From positions 1-59,479 of the forward strand of contig CAJMSH010000009.1 of NCBI GenBank assembly GCA_905216055.1: a stretch of 59,479 bases of DNA. The letters run 5' to 3'. Both the position numbers and the translations under genes were made by a program. The DNA is from an uncultured bacterium. GTDB taxonomy: Bacteria; Cyanobacteriota; Vampirovibrionia; Gastranaerophilales; Gastranaerophilaceae. Shown piece by piece: positions 44,862 through 52,770 of the stretch; the stretch's first letter is position 1; each line of letters begins with the position of its first letter. The notes beneath the pieces are model-generated. The model was not told the origin of the DNA. It saw only the letters and a list, made by a program, of their open reading frames with translations, and made no database searches.

Positions 44862-45737
44862 TTACATATTATTGTTTGCATTTTGTCGCTGTTGTTTATA
44901 TGCTGTCAATCTTAATTGGTGCATTTCTTCACACTTGTTGTAGAAAAGTTCTCTATCAGCTTCAGGAAAATAGACTGATAATTTATCTAAAAGACCTTTT
45001 GGAAATTCCGAATATTTTGCCATTCTATCTAACATATCATCATTTATCGGGTAAATTGATCTGAAATTTTTATAATAAATAGCTTTTATTTCTTCTTCAG
45101 ATCTTTGTGGATTTTCCATAGGTTTAGTTCCAAGCTTATATGTTACGTAGTTGGTATCAAAATAAGCCGGAGTATATCTTTTCATGATTATTCTCATAAT
45201 AAAGTCAAAATCTGACATTGTTTTAAATTTTAAATCAAAGTAATTTTCTTTTTCAATCATTGACTTTTTAAAAAACATTGCTTGTCTTGCGCAAGGCATT
45301 GCCTGAAATGCGTTGTACATAGAAGGAGCAAATAAGAATACAAAACCTTCAGGGTGTCTGCAATATGCAGGTGCAAATGTAAAATCTGCGTTACTTGCTT
45401 CCATAAGATTAACTATATCGGCAATAGATGTTATGTCATGGATAAAATCATCGCAGCTCAAAAATGTTATATATTTACCTTTTGCTCTCATTACTCCTTT
45501 ATTGTAAGCATCAAATTTCCCTGTATCAGGTTCTGAGAAAAATGTAAAAAATCCTTTGTTTTTGTAATCTTTAAGCATTTCAATAGTTCCGTCGTTTGAA
45601 GCTTTATCAATTACCATGTGCTCAATATAAGGATATGTTTGCAAATCCAGTAGAGATATTAAAAGATTAAAATCATCTGCCAGATTGTTTTCTAATAAAT
45701 TATGTGTTGGTGTAATAATTGTTACGTAAGGTTCCAT
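44862..45737 (-). CDS. Family 2 glycosyltransferase
   Basis: A 291-residue GT-A enzyme. VTIITPTHNLLENN is the first strand; HMVIDKASNDGTIEMLK follows, then KYITFLSCDDFI. The metal motif is SCDD in place of the usual D-x-D, near residue 97. The sequence resembles GT2 proteins acting on O-antigen or capsule. AAGGGA precedes ATG 45737. The next gene on this strand is the Gfo/Idh/MocA gene 102 bases on, probably the same unit. Confidence 0.88.
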   Translation of the reverse strand: MEPYVTIITPTHNLLENNLADDFNLLISLLDLQTYPYIEHMVIDKASNDGTIEMLKDYKNKGFFTFFSEPDTGKFDAYNKGVMRAKGKYITFLSCDDFIHDITSIADIVNLMEASNADFTFAPAYCRHPEGFVFLFAPSMYNAFQAMPCARQAMFFKKSMIEKENYFDLKFKTMSDFDFIMRIIMKRYTPAYFDTNYVTYKLGTKPMENPQRSEEEIKAIYYKNFRSIYPINDDMLDRMAKYSEFPKGLLDKLSVYFPEADRELFYNKCEEMHQLRLTAYKQQRQNANNNM

Positions 45738-45905
45738 ATTTTATCCCTTTATTCTCTTTGTATTATTCTCTATAATAACACAATACTGCTGATTTTACGA
45801 ATTGTTACGAGATGTAAATTATATATAAAAATTACAACAAAAATGTCTAAAAGTGAGTTTAAATATAAGTAGTAGTGTTTATTAAGAGTGGTATAGGAGG
45901 TTGTT

Positions 45906-46328
45906 ATGTCTCAGTATACTTCAGTTTCGCCTGCGGAAATGGGAATTATGACAGGTGTTGTCTCTGCCGGTGTTGGTTATTCGATTGCTCCAAGAAAATA
46001 TAATCTTGAGCAACTTTTAACTCAAAAGCCTGATGTGTTTGAAAAATCTTTCCCAAAAGATATTATGCAAAAGGCAGGAAAAGAACAAAAAAACGCATTT
46101 GATATTATTGTTGAGGGCAGAAAAATTCTTCAATATGCTGCTAAAAATAATTCAGAAGATGCAAAGCTCGCGGAACTTTTAAATGTCCCAAAATATTCAA
46201 AAGCGTATAGAGCTGTAAAAGATTTTCTGCCAAAAGCTCGTGTTCAAACAGCTATCGTTTTTGGTGTTATCGGTGCATTAGCAGGTATTTTGGGAAGGAT
46301 AATGTTTGGCGATAAGTCTGATATTTAG
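45906..46328 (+). CDS. Small membrane-associated protein of unknown function
   Basis: A 140-residue protein. It has a short hydrophobic N-terminal segment rich in Gly and Ala (about 12-28), a charged helical middle, and a clear transmembrane helix near the C-terminus (TAIVFGVIGALAGILGRIMF, about 115-134). A strong GGAGG lies 6 bases before ATG 45906. Its stop overlaps that of the convergent dacB by 4 bases. I do not recognise the family. The style, a soluble region plus a Gly/Ala-rich C-terminal helix, recalls the 11270-12100 protein. Confidence 0.65.
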   Translation: MSQYTSVSPAEMGIMTGVVSAGVGYSIAPRKYNLEQLLTQKPDVFEKSFPKDIMQKAGKEQKNAFDIIVEGRKILQYAAKNNSEDAKLAELLNVPKYSKAYRAVKDFLPKARVQTAIVFGVIGALAGILGRIMFGDKSDI

Positions 46329-47674
46329 TAGTTTGTGTATATTTCCCTGATTATATATTCTTCAAGAGATTTTTTTGTTTGCGGTTTTGTTTTTGAATCA
46401 TTAATTATGATTGAAAATGCGTAAGTCTTACCGTTTCTTGATGTGATATATCCTGCAATTGCACTTACATCTGATAATGTTCCTGTTTTAGCATATAAAT
46501 TGTCTTTAAAATATAGCATTCTGTTTTTCAAAGTGCCTTCGCCAGCTGTTGGTAAGGTGTCTTTTAAAAATGCGTATACTTCTTTGTGTGTTAAAAAGTC
46601 ACTCATAAAATCTGTTGTTACGATGTTATTTTTTGATACGCCGCTTCCGTCAATTATTTTGATATCATCATGATTAATTGCTATTTTATCAAAATAGGCG
46701 TTTAGCATTTTTTGTGAATTAGCTAAAGAGCCTGTGTTATTAACGTATTTTGCTCCGGCTAATTTAAAGACTGATTCTGCGACAAAATTGTTGCTTTTTA
46801 CAAGTATTTCTTCAATAGCTTTGTCTATCGGATGTTTTACTTCTGATACCAGATAAACATTTGAGGACGGAACTTTTTTCTGCATAAATGCTCCGTAGTA
46901 ATCCATTTTTGCAGATCGAATTGCATCTTCCAGTCTTAAAATAAAATATCTTTTAGGGTGGTTGATTGGAATATATTGAGTAATTTGTTTATTTATTGTC
47001 CCTTCAACTTTTAAAATATCAGGAGAAATACTGTTATTTCTGCTAATTTCTACCTCATTTTCTTTCCCTGTTGTTACGAGGTTCATAAATGTCGTCGGGT
47101 AGAATTTTGATGTGTAAATTGATGCAGGTGCTCCAAGTGTTGTAGGGGCAATAATTATACCGAGCTTGTTTCCGTCAATGTTATAGGAACTGAATTTTGG
47201 CATAAGAGGATTTAAATCATCATCCCATTGCCAGCCTTCTCCCCATTCTGTGCTGTCAAAAATATAGTCATCAATATATATGGCTTTTGGAGAAATTACT
47301 TTTTTTTCTTTTACGGCCTTTTCAAACAAACTATTTAATCCTGCTGAGGTTAAGAATGGATCTGCCCCAAGTTTTACAAATAATTCGTTATTGGTATTTT
47401 TATATAATTTTGTTGAAAACTCGTAATCCTTTCCTAGTTTATCTACTGATGCTGTCAGTGTTATAAGTTTCATTGTTGATGCAGGCATGGAAGGTTTGTT
47501 TTCATGAAGCTCATAAACAGGTTTGCCTGTTTCTAAATCTCTGACAGAAACTGATACACTCCCTTTGTTTATGCCTGAATCTGAAATTGTTGAATCAATT
47601 GCAGAAGCAAAAGCTTTTGATTGTATCCCTAATATTACTGTTAAACTCATCAAAAGAACTAAGATTTTTTTCAT
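46325..47674 (-). CDS. dacB: D-alanyl-D-alanine carboxypeptidase/endopeptidase (PBP4 family)
   Basis: A 449-residue exported peptidase of family S13 that trims or cuts peptidoglycan cross-links. A signal peptide spans about 1-23 (ending AFA). The three penicillin-binding motifs are present: S66-T-M-K69, SNN in LVKSNNFVAE, and KTG in YAKTGTLSDVSAIAGY. The large insert between the first two motifs fits PBP4. Its start overlaps the end of the nitrilase gene by four bases. It is last in a three-gene overlapping run. Confidence 0.93.
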   Translation of the reverse strand: MKKILVLLMSLTVILGIQSKAFASAIDSTISDSGINKGSVSVSVRDLETGKPVYELHENKPSMPASTMKLITLTASVDKLGKDYEFSTKLYKNTNNELFVKLGADPFLTSAGLNSLFEKAVKEKKVISPKAIYIDDYIFDSTEWGEGWQWDDDLNPLMPKFSSYNIDGNKLGIIIAPTTLGAPASIYTSKFYPTTFMNLVTTGKENEVEISRNNSISPDILKVEGTINKQITQYIPINHPKRYFILRLEDAIRSAKMDYYGAFMQKKVPSSNVYLVSEVKHPIDKAIEEILVKSNNFVAESVFKLAGAKYVNNTGSLANSQKMLNAYFDKIAINHDDIKIIDGSGVSKNNIVTTDFMSDFLTHKEVYAFLKDTLPTAGEGTLKNRMLYFKDNLYAKTGTLSDVSAIAGYITSRNGKTYAFSIIINDSKTKPQTKKSLEEYIIREIYTNY

Positions 47675-48498
47675 TTAATTATTTCAACCTCATAAGATTT
47701 TCTTATATCATTCATACAAGTACATTTTTCTCTGAATTCATACATTGGAGCAAAATCTAAGCTTGCTGAAAATGCGCCTTCTTTTTGGTCTTTGATTTCT
47801 GATATTGTATCTCCTTTGTAATCAATGATTCTTGAGTGGCCGATATTCCATTCGCCGTTTTCTATGTATCCTGATTGAGTTAGAGCAACCATATATGCTT
47901 GGTTTTCAACAGCTCTGCATCTTGTCATACATTCCCACGGTATAGGCTTTTTTAATCCCCAGGCTGCACAATTTATAAAAAGATCGGCTCCTGCTTTTCT
48001 GTATGCTCTGTAAATTTCAGGAAATCTAATATCATAACATATTGTCAAGCCTGTTTTTACCCCTTCAATATCAACCATAACAGGATTTTTGCCAACTTCT
48101 ACAAATGTTCCTTCATCACTCCCGTAATATGAGAATAAGTGGTTTTTGGAATATAAAGCAACGAGTTCGCCTTTTCTGTTTAATACTGGGCAGGTGTTGT
48201 AGTAATGTTCATCTGATTTAGAAATGAAGCTTCCGCCAACAACCCATGTATTATAATCTTTTGCTATGCCTGAAAGAAGGTTAATAGTTTCGCTGTTTTT
48301 AACTTCTTCTGCCGATTCTCTAAAATGTTTTGGCGCCCATCCGACAGTCCAAACTTCAGGCAAAACAATAATATCAACTCCTTTTTTGATATCTCTTTGA
48401 ACAAGAGATGATACTTTATCAAAATTTGCTTTTTTATCCCCAATCTTAGAACACATCTGTATTGCAGATATGTTTAGCTTTTTTTCTTTTTGTTCCAT
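47671..48498 (-). CDS. Carbon-nitrogen hydrolase (nitrilase superfamily)
   Basis: A 275-residue amidohydrolase with the complete Glu-Lys-Cys triad: E48 in VLPEVWTVG, K118 in YSKNHLF and C154 in LTICYDIRFPE. The sequence is nearest in style to omega-amidase or YafV-like members that act on keto-acid amides or damaged glutathione. The substrate is not proven. It overlaps the acyltransferase gene by 25 bases at its start and dacB by four at its end, so all three are translationally linked. Confidence 0.9.
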   Translation of the reverse strand: MEQKEKKLNISAIQMCSKIGDKKANFDKVSSLVQRDIKKGVDIIVLPEVWTVGWAPKHFRESAEEVKNSETINLLSGIAKDYNTWVVGGSFISKSDEHYYNTCPVLNRKGELVALYSKNHLFSYYGSDEGTFVEVGKNPVMVDIEGVKTGLTICYDIRFPEIYRAYRKAGADLFINCAAWGLKKPIPWECMTRCRAVENQAYMVALTQSGYIENGEWNIGHSRIIDYKGDTISEIKDQKEGAFSASLDFAPMYEFREKCTCMNDIRKSYEVEIIK

Positions 48499-49160
48499 AA
48501 TTTTTGTTTTTTAGCCTCGTTATATAATTCAGGTGCTTTTGCATCTAAATTTAAAAGTTCATTTTTAATTTTTTCTCTAACTTCTGAAAGTTCTTCATTA
48601 GAAGCATCTTGTTTAACATATATTGGTTCACTGTATATATTTAAAATATTACATGACCCACAAGGCACTTTCATTTTATCCCAAGAAGGAAGACTTATGA
48701 ATGATTTTTGTGGAGAAAACCAAGTAACCGGAATAATCGGTGCTCCAGAAAGTTGAGCCAATTTAATAGCTCCGTTTTTAACTTTGTGTAGTGGCCCGTG
48801 AGGCCCGTCAACCATTATTGCAACGCTCTCGCCATTCTTTAATCTTTCAAGCATTTGCATTGTAGATTCAACAGAACCTTTTTTGCCGGAAGAGCCTCTA
48901 ACAACTTTAAATCCCCAATTTTCACAAACATTTGCTACAATGTGCCCGTCAATAGAATTACTGATTAGCACACTTAAATTTTTTCTGTCTTTAATCCCAT
49001 GTACAAGTAATTGGTTTGCATGCCATAAGGCAAATATGCAGGGTGGATTTTGCGGATGATTATGATTTTCTATATGTGTAAATATTTCTTGGAATCTTAA
49101 AATCCTATATACTGCATTTGTTATAAATTTAAGGTTACTATCATTAATCAATCTTACCAT
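48474..49160 (-). CDS. Lysophospholipid acyltransferase-like protein (DUF374)
   Basis: A 228-residue protein related to the lipid A/phospholipid acyltransferase group. FALWHANQLL (about 43-52) carries the catalytic histidine region. VDGPHGPLHKVKNGAIKLAQ and APIIPVTWFSP are typical of DUF374 members. It probably acylates a lipid precursor at the membrane. No ribosome binding site is seen, but TGG-TATAAT ends six bases before ATG 49160, pointing to a leaderless message. It is first in a unit with the nitrilase and dacB. Confidence 0.85.
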   Translation of the reverse strand: MVRLINDSNLKFITNAVYRILRFQEIFTHIENHNHPQNPPCIFALWHANQLLVHGIKDRKNLSVLISNSIDGHIVANVCENWGFKVVRGSSGKKGSVESTMQMLERLKNGESVAIMVDGPHGPLHKVKNGAIKLAQLSGAPIIPVTWFSPQKSFISLPSWDKMKVPCGSCNILNIYSEPIYVKQDASNEELSEVREKIKNELLNLDAKAPELYNEAKKQKLWNKKKKS

Positions 49161-49175
49161 GCTCTGATTATACCA
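49161..49175 (-). promoter_or_regulatory. Extended -10 promoter of the acyltransferase operon, leaderless type
   Basis: On the minus strand: TGG followed by a perfect TATAAT (49172-49167), six bases, then ATG 49160. The -35 is weak. Confidence 0.6.
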
Positions 49176-49216
49176 TAAAATCTGTTATTAATTGTTATAT
49201 TTGTAAATCGCTAAAC

Positions 49217-49244
49217 TTGCACAAATTCTTTTTTGCGGTATGAT
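49217..49244 (+). promoter_or_regulatory. Promoter of tig
   Basis: TTGCAC (49217-49222), 16 nt, TATGAT (49239-49244). Confidence 0.5.
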
Positions 49245-49281
49245 TATTGCATAAGTATTAAGTAAAATAAAGGATGAAAAT

Positions 49282-50574
49282 ATGAAAGTAACTTTAGAAA
49301 AAGAAAAAGAAAATGTAGTAAAATTAGATATTACAATTCCTGCAAAAGATGCAGCAGATGCTTATAACAAAGCAGTTCACAAAATTTCTCAATATGTAAA
49401 TATTGACGGCTTCAGAAAAGGAAAAGCTCCACGTGCTGTTGTTGAAAGACATGTTGGTACTGAAAGAATTAAACAGGAAGCTATTGAAAACTTGATGCCA
49501 AAAGCAATTAACCAAGCTGTTGTTGATAACGACTTGGATTTAATCGCTCAACCATATATTACAAATTACAATTTCAATGTTGGTGAAGATTTGACAGTTA
49601 CTGCAAAAGCTGAATTAAGACCGGAGGTTACTCTTGGTCAATATAAAGGTTTGACTCTTGAAGTAAAAGATTCTCCAATCGAAGAAGATGCAATGCAAAA
49701 ATCTATCGATAATCTTTTGAAACAACATAGTGAACAAGTTACAGTTATTGACAGACCTACAAAAGATACTGATATCGCAGTAATTGATTTTGAAGGAACT
49801 GCAAACGGTGAAAAAATCAAAGGCGGAGATGCAAAAAATTATCCTCTTGATTTAGCTCATTCTAATTTTATTCCTGGTTTTGCTGAACAAATCGTTGGTA
49901 AAAACTTGAATGATGAATTTGATATCAAGGTAACTTTCCCTGAAGATTACCACGATGAAAAATTGAAAGGTCAACCTGCAACTTTCAAAATTAAAATTAA
50001 CGAAATTAAAGAAAGAAAAGTTCCTGAACTTAATGATGAATTTGCTCAAAAAGTTGGTCCATTCAAAACAGTTGATGAATTAAAAGCTGATATTCAAAAA
50101 TATCTTGAATCTCAACGTGAAAGAACTAATAAAATGAATTCTGAAAACGAAGTATTCAAAACTGTTGTAGATGCTGCAAAAGTTGATATCCCTCAATCTA
50201 TGATTGACAGAGAAGCAAATTCTTTGAGAGAAGAATATAAACAAAGACTTGCAGCTCAAGGTATTGATTGGGATGCTCTTGTTAAATCTCAAGGCGAAGA
50301 TCAATTATTGAAAAACTTGAATGAAGATGCACTTGTAAGAATTAAAAATTCTTTAGTAATTGATAAGATTGCAAAAGAAGAAAATATCAAGCTTGAACAA
50401 AAAGACGTTGAAAATAAATTCGCTCAATTGAGTGCAGCTTATGGATTGAAACCTCAAGATTTAATTAAACAATTAGGTCAAAATCCTCAAGTTCTTGCTT
50501 CTATTTCTCAACAAGCTTTGAACGACAAAGTTAGAGATTTCTTGAACGCAAACAACAAAGTTGAAATCAAGTAA
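49282..50574 (+). CDS. tig: Trigger factor
   Basis: A 430-residue ribosome-bound chaperone and peptidyl-prolyl isomerase. The ribosome-binding signature GFRKGKAPRAVVERHVG is near 45-61. The FKBP-like domain follows at about 150-245 (FEGTANGEKIKGGDAKNY, then FIPGFAEQIVGKN). The long helical C-terminal substrate cradle fills the rest. AAAGGA lies before ATG 49282. It is followed by its own terminator, then clpP and clpX, the order conserved in many bacteria. Confidence 0.97.
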   Translation: MKVTLEKEKENVVKLDITIPAKDAADAYNKAVHKISQYVNIDGFRKGKAPRAVVERHVGTERIKQEAIENLMPKAINQAVVDNDLDLIAQPYITNYNFNVGEDLTVTAKAELRPEVTLGQYKGLTLEVKDSPIEEDAMQKSIDNLLKQHSEQVTVIDRPTKDTDIAVIDFEGTANGEKIKGGDAKNYPLDLAHSNFIPGFAEQIVGKNLNDEFDIKVTFPEDYHDEKLKGQPATFKIKINEIKERKVPELNDEFAQKVGPFKTVDELKADIQKYLESQRERTNKMNSENEVFKTVVDAAKVDIPQSMIDREANSLREEYKQRLAAQGIDWDALVKSQGEDQLLKNLNEDALVRIKNSLVIDKIAKEENIKLEQKDVENKFAQLSAAYGLKPQDLIKQLGQNPQVLASISQQALNDKVRDFLNANNKVEIK

Positions 50575-50590
50575 GAATTTTAAATAATAT

Positions 50591-50620
50591 ATGTGCCGTA
50601 TTTACAACGGCACATTTTTG
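50591..50620 (+). terminator. Terminator of tig
   Basis: TGTGCCGT (50592-50599) pairs with ACGGCACA (50607-50614), followed by TTTTTG. Confidence 0.88.
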
Positions 50621-50709
50621 ATTAATATTATAAAAAGTTATATAATGAATATTAATATGTTTGGTAAAAAGTATTATCAAACACGAGATAAAAAGAAAGG
50701 GAATTAATC

Positions 50710-51300
50710 ATGAGTTTTGTACCCGTTGTAATAGAACAATCTAGCAGAGGTGAACGTTCTTTTGATATCTTTTCAAGATTGTTGAGAGAGAGAATTATTT
50801 TCTTGGGAACTCCTATTGATGACATGGTTGCAAATTTAATTGTTGCTCAATTGTTATTGTTAGATAGTGAAAATCCTGAAAAAGATATTATGCTTTATAT
50901 AAACAGCCCTGGTGGATCTGTAACTGCAGGTTTTGCTATTTATGACACTATGCAGCATATAAGAGCAGATGTTTCTACTATTTGTTTAGGTCAGGCTGCT
51001 TCAATGGGCGCATTCCTTTTATCTTCAGGTACTAAAGGAAAACGTATGGCTTTACCTCATTCTCGTGTACTTATTCACCAACCTCTTGGCGGTGCTCAAG
51101 GTCAGGCTACTGATATTGAAATTCAAGCTGCTGAAATTATCAGAATTAAAAAATCATTGAACGAAATTCTTGCTTCAAATACAGGTCAGTCTATTAAGAA
51201 AATTGAAAAAGATACAGATCGTGATTATATTATGACTCCTGCTGAAGCACTTGAATACGGTATGATTGATAAAGTTATTTCAAGAGATGCAATTAAGTAA
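50710..51300 (+). CDS. clpP: ATP-dependent Clp protease proteolytic subunit
   Basis: The 196-residue serine protease subunit. The triad is complete: S98 in GQAASMGAFLL, H123 in LIHQPLGG and D172 in TDRDYIMT. YINSPGGSVTAG is the oxyanion-hole loop. The protein forms a double-ring 14-mer that degrades substrates unfolded by ClpX. A ribosome binding site AAAGGGAA precedes ATG 50710. clpX follows 69 bases on. Confidence 0.97.
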   Translation: MSFVPVVIEQSSRGERSFDIFSRLLRERIIFLGTPIDDMVANLIVAQLLLLDSENPEKDIMLYINSPGGSVTAGFAIYDTMQHIRADVSTICLGQAASMGAFLLSSGTKGKRMALPHSRVLIHQPLGGAQGQATDIEIQAAEIIRIKKSLNEILASNTGQSIKKIEKDTDRDYIMTPAEALEYGMIDKVISRDAIK

Positions 51301-51369
51301 GAAAGAAAGAAAGGATAGGCTTGTATTTTTAAGTATTATTATTTAAAAATGTAGGCTGTGGTGTAAAAA

Positions 51370-52674
51370 ATGCCAAAACATGATGACAGTAGATTAAAAT
51401 GTTCATTTTGTGGGAAATCACAAGATCAAGTAAAAAAATTGATTGCAGGTCCTGAAGTTTATATTTGCGATGAATGTGTAGAACTTTGTAATCAGATACT
51501 TGATGAAGAATTCTTTGAAAATAAAGATAAGGAAAACGGTGGAGAAGAAGCTAAAGCTGAAGAAAAACCTATTCCGAAACCTCATGAAATAAAAGCATAT
51601 CTTGATGAATATATTGTTGGTCAGGATGATGCCAAAAAAGTTTTGTCAGTTGCTGTTTATAATCACTACAAGAGATTAAAACACAATAAAGAAGCTGATT
51701 TGAAGGATAATGTTGAAATTCAAAAATCAAACATTCTTCTTGTCGGTCCTACCGGTTCTGGTAAAACTTTATTGGCTCAAACGCTTGCAAAAATGTTAGA
51801 TGTACCTTTTGCTGTTGCTGATGCAACTACTTTGACTGAAGCAGGGTATGTCGGTGATGATGTTGAAAATATATTACTTCGTTTATATCAAAATGCTGAT
51901 TTTGATTCTTCAAAAGCTGAAAGAGGTATTATATATATCGATGAAATTGATAAGATTTCAAGAAAATCTGAAAATACATCTATTACACGTGATGTTTCAG
52001 GTGAAGGTGTTCAACAGGCTTTATTAAAGATGATTGAAGGTACTGTTGCACATGTTCCGCCTCAAGGAGGAAGAAAACATCCACATCAAGAATTTATCGA
52101 AATTGATACAAGCAATATATTATTTATTGTTGGCGGTGCGTTTGTAGGTTTGGAAAAAATCGTTGAGCGCAGAGCTGGCGAAGGAATTTCTGTTGGGTTT
52201 GGGGCAAAAGCTCCTATGACTCAAGCTGAAAAAGATGCTGCTGCTGTTAAAATGCTTAAGAAATTGCAGCCTGAAGACTTGTTAAAATTCGGTTTAATTC
52301 CTGAATTTATAGGTCGTGTTCCAATTTATGCAGTTCTTGATGAATTGAATGAAAAAACATTGAAGATGATTTTGACAGAACCTAAAAATGCTGTTCTAAA
52401 ACAATATAAATGTTTATTGGAAATGGATGGTGTTGATTTGGAATTTGAACCTGAAGCTATTGATTTGATTGCTCAAGAAGCTATCAAACGTAAGACAGGT
52501 GCAAGAGCATTAAGATCAATTGTTGAAGAGATTATGCTTGATGTTATGTATGATGTTCCAACCAAAAAGGATATAACAAAATTTGTTGTAACTGCTGATA
52601 TGGTAAGGAACAGAAAAAATGCTGAGGTTGTACCTCTTCCAACAACTGTAAAAGATAAGGAAATTACAGCATAG
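51370..52674 (+). CDS. clpX: ATP-dependent Clp protease ATP-binding subunit
   Basis: A 434-residue AAA+ unfoldase. The N-terminal zinc-binding domain has C11, C14, C33 and C36. Walker A is GPTGSGKTLLAQ, Walker B IIYIDEIDKI, and GYVGDDVEN is the first pore loop. The ClpP-contacting IGF loop reads VGFGAK, a mild variant. LIPEFIGRVP and KRKTGARALRSI are sensor regions. It partners with ClpP encoded just upstream. A terminator follows. Confidence 0.97.
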   Translation: MPKHDDSRLKCSFCGKSQDQVKKLIAGPEVYICDECVELCNQILDEEFFENKDKENGGEEAKAEEKPIPKPHEIKAYLDEYIVGQDDAKKVLSVAVYNHYKRLKHNKEADLKDNVEIQKSNILLVGPTGSGKTLLAQTLAKMLDVPFAVADATTLTEAGYVGDDVENILLRLYQNADFDSSKAERGIIYIDEIDKISRKSENTSITRDVSGEGVQQALLKMIEGTVAHVPPQGGRKHPHQEFIEIDTSNILFIVGGAFVGLEKIVERRAGEGISVGFGAKAPMTQAEKDAAAVKMLKKLQPEDLLKFGLIPEFIGRVPIYAVLDELNEKTLKMILTEPKNAVLKQYKCLLEMDGVDLEFEPEAIDLIAQEAIKRKTGARALRSIVEEIMLDVMYDVPTKKDITKFVVTADMVRNRKNAEVVPLPTTVKDKEITA

Positions 52675-52684
52675 AATAAGTTAT

Positions 52685-52714
52685 AAAAGGCGGTTTTAAA
52701 AATCGCCTTTTTTT
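52685..52714 (+). terminator. Terminator of clpPX
   Basis: AAAGGCG (52686-52692) pairs with CGCCTTT (52704-52710), extended by A-T pairs inside, followed by TTTTG. Confidence 0.85.
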
Positions 52715-52735
52715 GTAATTAATTCCTTAACATAT

Positions 52736-52764
52736 TTGTAAAACATGCGGTTTTATGAAAAAAT
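52736..52764 (+). promoter_or_regulatory. Candidate promoter of polA, leaderless type
   Basis: TTGTAA (52736-52741), 17 nt, AAAAAT (52759-52764), six bases, then ATG 52771. The -10 is only a 4/6 match; the spacing fits the other leaderless genes. Confidence 0.35.
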
Positions 52765-52770
52765 ATATGT